Shown here piece after piece: positions 6,977 to 8,843 of a DNA stretch of 8,843 nucleotides; position 1 is the stretch's first letter; every line of letters begins with the position of its first letter. A program made the translations under genes and the position numbers. The DNA lies in the NCBI GenBank assembly GCA_964581605.1, contig CAZOPF010000163.1, forward strand, positions 1-8,843, read 5' to 3'. The notes under the pieces were generated by a model. That model ran no database searches. It saw nothing but the letters and a program-made list of their open reading frames with translations, and was not told the DNA's origin. Source of the stretch: CAADGU01 sp964581605. Its GTDB lineage: Bacteria > Chloroflexota > Anaerolineae > Promineifilales > Promineifilaceae.

Positions 6977-8010
6977 TTCCTAAACAGGATGGCCGCCCAT
7001 TGATCATCAAAATTTTCATCATCTTCTTGAGGCGCTATAGCCTGGATTTGTAAATGATAAACGTGAGCCAATCGCAAGACTTCACGTTCAATTTCGTGTT
7101 TGAGATCAGCAGGTTCCAGCACTTCCACATCCGCACCCCAACCGCGAATCCAGGGCACCATTTCCTGCCATTCGGCCACGTCCGCCTGCCAGAGGCAGCC
7201 GCCATCTTCCGTATCCGTCATCACTTCCGTCGGATGCCAGATACTCTCCTTCATGCGCCGGGTAGCCCGGCCCGGCGCGAAGCGTAGTATCACGCGCACC
7301 GGTTCATGTTTGGCATACCAAATGCCCCAGGCGTGCCGCAGCAAGGTTTGTTCGTTAAAATCGGCCGGTGGCTCAAATTGCTCGGTGGTCAGGCTGGCCT
7401 GTTCAATGCGCTCAATTTTGAAGGGGTAAATTTCGCCGGTGCGGTCACTTTCGCCCACCAGGTAGCTGCTGTCGCTCCAATGGGACGGCTCAATCAGGTA
7501 AGGTTTGACCAGATGGATTTTGGGTCGGTCAGTTTCCAGGGCACGATAGACAATACGGACAACCGTGTTTTCTACCCAGGCACGGGCAATGATTTCCAGC
7601 ACGGCCGTGCGCTCCACCGACCGCTTTTGGGCCAGTATAGTATCGGCCGTTTGCACCAATCGTTGGGTCATGGGCTGGCGTAGAGCTGTGGCCAGCTTTT
7701 CCAGCCCACTGGCTGCATGTGGCCCTGCCAGTTGTAACTGCCGTGAAGCCCGGCGTGCCGCCAGATACAGTGACAACGCTTCATACAGATTGACACGAAT
7801 TTCAGAAATGTAGCGGCTGCGGTCTATGCGGTAACGGCCGTTGTCATCCTGCATAAACGGAAATTGGGTCTCCAACATGATGCGGTCTTTGTAAACCGTT
7901 GTGCGCGTCACCTTCAACCGTTCAGCCAGTTCAATATCTGTGTAAGCACGCTGAATATACAGGCGCTCCATCTCCTTCAATCGTTCGGCGCGATTTTGTC
8001 CTCGGCTCAT
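6973..8010 (-). CDS. WYL-domain transcriptional regulator heading the cas operon
   Basis: A 345-residue protein from ATG 8010, with GGAGGT six bases upstream. Upstream extension to an ATG at 8064 is open but has no ribosome site and crosses the promoter region. Residues 11-47 are a winged helix-turn-helix (DIELAERLKVTRTTVYKD), with the wing near DDNGRYRI. A WYL-like domain spans about 135-215 (VRIVYRALE, then SYLVGESDRTGEIYPFKIERIE); the eponymous triad reads SYL. A C-terminal WCX-like region covers about 235-312 (VRVILRFAPGRATRRM). WYL proteins sense nucleic-acid or nucleotide ligands and control several defence loci; a WYL protein represses a subtype I-D locus in Synechocystis. Here it is the first gene of the operon, overlapping cas3 by four bases, so autoregulation is likely. 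Whether it activates or represses is unknown. Confidence 0.88.
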   Translation of the reverse strand: MSRGQNRAERLKEMERLYIQRAYTDIELAERLKVTRTTVYKDRIMLETQFPFMQDDNGRYRIDRSRYISEIRVNLYEALSLYLAARRASRQLQLAGPHAASGLEKLATALRQPMTQRLVQTADTILAQKRSVERTAVLEIIARAWVENTVVRIVYRALETDRPKIHLVKPYLIEPSHWSDSSYLVGESDRTGEIYPFKIERIEQASLTTEQFEPPADFNEQTLLRHAWGIWYAKHEPVRVILRFAPGRATRRMKESIWHPTEVMTDTEDGGCLWQADVAEWQEMVPWIRGWGADVEVLEPADLKHEIEREVLRLAHVYHLQIQAIAPQEDDENFDDQWAAILFRK

Positions 8011-8029
8011 CTTTATACCTCCACTCAAA

Positions 8030-8035
8030 ATTGTA
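8030..8035 (-). promoter_or_regulatory. Candidate -10 (TACAAT) of the WYL-cas operon
   Basis: TACAAT on the minus strand (8035 to 8030) matches the -10 consensus at five of six bases and lies 19 bases before the WYL start codon. No convincing -35 sits at 16-18 bases, so an activator-dependent or weak promoter is possible. The shared element at 8063-8044 ends eight bases upstream. Confidence 0.35.
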
Positions 8036-8043
8036 CTGGATAG

Positions 8044-8063
8044 CCATTCCGAAAATGGAAACA
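8044..8063 (-). promoter_or_regulatory. Shared upstream element, copy 1 (before WYL-cas operon)
   Basis: The minus strand reads TGTTTCCATTTTCGGAATGG. It matches 17 of 20 bases, the first 12 exactly, with the element at 8719-8738 before the cas1-like gene, in the same orientation relative to the downstream gene. Within it, CCATT and AATGG form 5-bp inverted arms. It begins just after the 15-bp inverted repeat at 8065-8107. The likely binder would be the WYL protein or the small HTH protein; this is inferred. Confidence 0.55.
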
Positions 8064-8064
8064 C

Positions 8065-8107
8065 CAGCCAGATTCCCGGAAATTCCGGCTTGCCGGGAAT
8101 CTGGCTG
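8065..8107. terminator. 15-bp perfect inverted repeat after the DUF4258-like gene
   Basis: CAGCCAGATTCCCGG (8065-8079) and CCGGGAATCTGGCTG (8093-8107) are exact complements around 13 bases. The repeat begins two bases past the stop codon of the DUF4258-like gene, where a minus-strand terminator would be expected. The downstream minus strand has only broken T-runs (GTTTCCATTTT), so it may be an imperfect intrinsic terminator, a 3'-end stabiliser or an extragenic palindrome. No second copy was seen in the window. Confidence 0.55.
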
Positions 8108-8109
8108 AC

Positions 8110-8409
8110 TTAACAACTGTAACGAGGTTTGTCCCGAATATGACGTAAGCCCTGGCGACGGTTACGCCAGATGGTCAGAATCACCGACTCTTCGCGGCTT
8201 AACACAACGGTGACGCCTTCCAGGCGGGCAAACTCATCCTCCATTTGCAATTCTAATGGTATGTCTTTACGGCGTAACGTGATCAGGATAGCACCAGCAC
8301 CGTGTACCTCCTGACCATGCTCCAGTATAAAGGAAAGTTGGTCAAACGACACATTGCGTTGCGCCATGCGCAGCCGGGCGTGGTCTGTGATGGGAAGTGG
8401 TGTTTGCAT
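8110..8409 (-). CDS. DUF4258-like small protein
   Basis: A 99-residue protein. The start HARLRMAQRNVSFDQLSFILEHGQEV (residues 10-35) has the HARxRMxQR pattern of DUF4258, and the strand VTVVLSREESVILTIWRNR (66-84) is like the usual end of that family. A basic tail RRQGLRHIRDKPRYSC follows. The biochemical function is unknown; the small alpha/beta layout recalls RelE- and BrnT-type folds, and such proteins occur near HTH genes, so a toxin-like role is possible but unproven. ATG 8409 is preceded by AGGAGG with a 5-base spacer; the site overlaps the stop of the HTH gene, so the two are co-transcribed and coupled. A 15-bp inverted repeat follows the stop codon. No catalytic residues can be assigned. 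Confidence 0.75.
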   Translation of the reverse strand: MQTPLPITDHARLRMAQRNVSFDQLSFILEHGQEVHGAGAILITLRRKDIPLELQMEDEFARLEGVTVVLSREESVILTIWRNRRQGLRHIRDKPRYSC

Positions 8410-8418
8410 GTCAACCTC

Positions 8419-8628
8419 CTACTCAAACCAATGGAGACGGCCGTCATCATCTTCCGAAACCAACGCGCCCGTTTTCTCTTGGATAATGGCTAAATCTTTG
8501 AAAAGCGTGGAGCGGGTGGTACCAGCTTCACGGGCCAGGTCAGCCTGGCTGATGCCCTCCTTAGCTTCTTTGAGAATCCGGGCAATTTTGAATAAACGTC
8601 CTAACTTGTTTTCTTTTTTTCCGAACAC
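8419..8628 (-). CDS. Small winged-helix DNA-binding protein
   Basis: A 69-residue protein from GTG 8628, chosen because GGAGG (8639-8635) lies six bases upstream; a longer open frame to 8736 has no ribosome site and would cover the intergenic elements. The whole protein is one winged HTH: RLFKIARILKEAKEGIS (11-27), recognition region TTRSTLFKDLAIIQ (37-50) and wing VSEDDDGRLHWFE (57-69). It resembles the N-terminal domain of the WYL regulator (VTRTTVYKD and QDDNGRYRI), so the two may recognise similar sites; it has no sensor domain. It forms a two-gene cassette with the DUF4258-like gene, nine bases downstream. A role as antitoxin-type or cas-locus regulator is inferred. Its ribosome site lies in an inverted repeat. 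Confidence 0.75.
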   Translation of the reverse strand: MFGKKENKLGRLFKIARILKEAKEGISQADLAREAGTTRSTLFKDLAIIQEKTGALVSEDDDGRLHWFE

Positions 8629-8634
8629 CTTGCA

Positions 8635-8661
8635 CCTCCAAATGTGTAATATGTTTGGAGG
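8635..8661. promoter_or_regulatory. 8-bp inverted repeat CCTCCAAA-N11-TTTGGAGG over the HTH gene's ribosome site
   Basis: CCTCCAAA (8635-8642) and TTTGGAGG (8654-8661) are exact complements with an 11-base centre. In the HTH-gene mRNA the 3' arm contains the GGAGG ribosome site, so folding would hide it behind an upstream CCTCC. Alternatively it is a DNA operator for autoregulation. Both readings are inferred. Confidence 0.5.
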
Positions 8662-8673
8662 ATGCCAGTGTGC

Positions 8674-8695
8674 TGTTTCCAGTACGGCAACATGG
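8674..8695 (+). promoter_or_regulatory. Degenerate third copy of the shared upstream element
   Basis: TGTTTCCA (8674-8681) followed by GTACGG and ending in ATGG (8692-8695) resembles the TGTTTCCA-TTTT-CGG-ATGG layout of the copy before the WYL operon, with altered spacing. TTTCCA (8676-8681) also pairs with TGGAAA (8693-8698). It sits in the gap between the HTH gene and cas1. The match is partial. Confidence 0.3.
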
Positions 8696-8718
8696 AAAAA
8701 TGAACTTTCAAATTGATC

Positions 8719-8738
8719 TGTTTCCATTTTAGGCACGG
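8719..8738 (+). promoter_or_regulatory. Shared upstream element, copy 2 (before the cas1-like gene)
   Basis: TGTTTCCATTTTAGGCACGG matches the element before the WYL operon at 17 of 20 bases and lies 59 bases before the cas1-like start. CATAAT at 8759-8764 is a possible -10 for cas1, 20 bases further on; no -35 matches consensus. The element overlaps an ACGGCCGT octamer at 8735-8742. A common regulator of interference and adaptation genes would explain the shared element. Confidence 0.55.
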
Positions 8739-8797
8739 CCGTTTGCTACCCTACCCTTCATAATTCTTCCTTACAAATTCCCACCTCGGAGGTTCCT

Positions 8798-8843
8798 ATG
8801 CCCATCATCCAACATCTCATTGCCGACGAGTTCGGCAGCCATG
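8798..8843 (+). CDS. cas1: Probable Cas1 integrase, first 15 residues only
   Basis: ATG 8798 is preceded by GGAGG (8788-8792) with a 5-base spacer, and the frame is open to the right edge, giving MPIIQHLIADEFGSH. A short hydrophobic strand followed by a turn ending in FGS is like the start of many Cas1 proteins ('...FGSxVGKxxxRL'), and cas1 is the expected neighbour of a type I effector operon. Cas1, with Cas2, integrates new spacers. A Cas4-Cas1 fusion is less likely, since its Cas4 part would come first. The gene is divergent from the HTH-DUF4258 cassette and carries the shared element upstream. With so few residues the identification depends on context. Confidence 0.6.
   Translation, partial: MPIIQHLIADEFGSH

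Larger units (their letters stand above)
928..8742. repeat. Highly iterated palindromic octamer ACGGCCGT (15 exact copies)
   Basis: Exact copies start at 928, 1582, 2491, 3535, 3606, 4226, 4662, 4956, 5100, 5489, 6613, 7601, 7834, 8437 and 8735. Thirteen lie in coding sequence, in all three reading frames (encoding Thr-Ala-Val, Gly-Arg or Arg-Pro), so codon choice alone does not explain them. Several one-mismatch copies also occur (709, 2333, 4366, 5136, 5951, 5970, 7643). None is exact in the first 927 bases, which include higBA. The pattern recalls the HIP1 octamer of cyanobacteria. Confidence 0.85.

Noticed and set aside
8011..8064. Longer N-terminus for the WYL protein from ATG 8064
   Set aside because: GGAGGT lies six bases before ATG 8010, the extra residues are not HTH-like, and the stretch contains the candidate promoter and shared element.
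8629..8736. Longer N-terminus for the small HTH protein from ATG 8736
   Set aside because: It has no ribosome site and a low-quality composition, while GGAGG precedes GTG 8628 at ideal spacing. The extension would cover several intergenic elements.
928..8742. ACGGCCGT as a transcription-factor operator
   Set aside because: Thirteen of fifteen copies lie inside coding sequence, spread over the cas operon, which fits a genome-wide iterated word better than an operator.
1..8843. CRISPR array
   Set aside because: No regularly spaced direct repeats of about 28-37 bases were found by eye; any array must lie outside the window.

Overview
The window holds most of a type I CRISPR-Cas locus, interrupted by a toxin-antitoxin module. 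Its moderate GC content, DevR-type Cas7, WYL regulator and strong iteration of the palindromic octamer ACGGCCGT suggest a free-living bacterium. Chloroflexota is a plausible guess from general resemblance but is not proven by the sequence. No CRISPR array, tRNA, rRNA or insertion sequence was seen.

Layout, left to right. At the left edge lies the first part of a minus-strand gene, probably cas6. Divergent from it, on the plus strand, is a complete higB-higA type II toxin-antitoxin pair (172-875). From 944 to 8010 everything is on the minus strand and reads, in transcription order, WYL regulator - cas3 - cas8 - cas7 - cas5. Three of the junctions are 4-nt ATGA overlaps and the fourth is a 20-nt gap, so this is one tightly coupled operon. 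Inside cas8, a perfect AAGGAGG six bases before an in-frame GTG (3053) predicts a separately translated 136-residue small subunit (Cas11). Upstream of the operon is a two-gene minus-strand cassette: a 69-residue winged-helix protein (8419-8628) and a DUF4258-like protein (8110-8409). At the right edge a plus-strand gene begins at 8798, probably cas1.

How the parts fit. Cas5, Cas7, Cas8 and the predicted Cas11 would form Cascade. Cas6 would process pre-crRNA. Cas3, with helicase first and HD nuclease last, would destroy targets, and Cas1 would begin the adaptation module. Regulation looks layered. The WYL protein heads its own operon. The small HTH protein resembles the WYL protein's DNA-binding domain. 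A 20-bp element matching at 17 of 20 positions lies upstream of both the WYL operon and cas1, in the same orientation relative to each, with a weaker third copy near the HTH gene. The Shine-Dalgarno of the HTH gene is one arm of a perfect 8-bp inverted repeat.

The strongest points for a second look are the internal Cas11 start, the shared upstream element with its two candidate regulators, the 15 exact copies of ACGGCCGT (about 0.13 expected by chance), and the insertion of higBA between cas5 and cas6.
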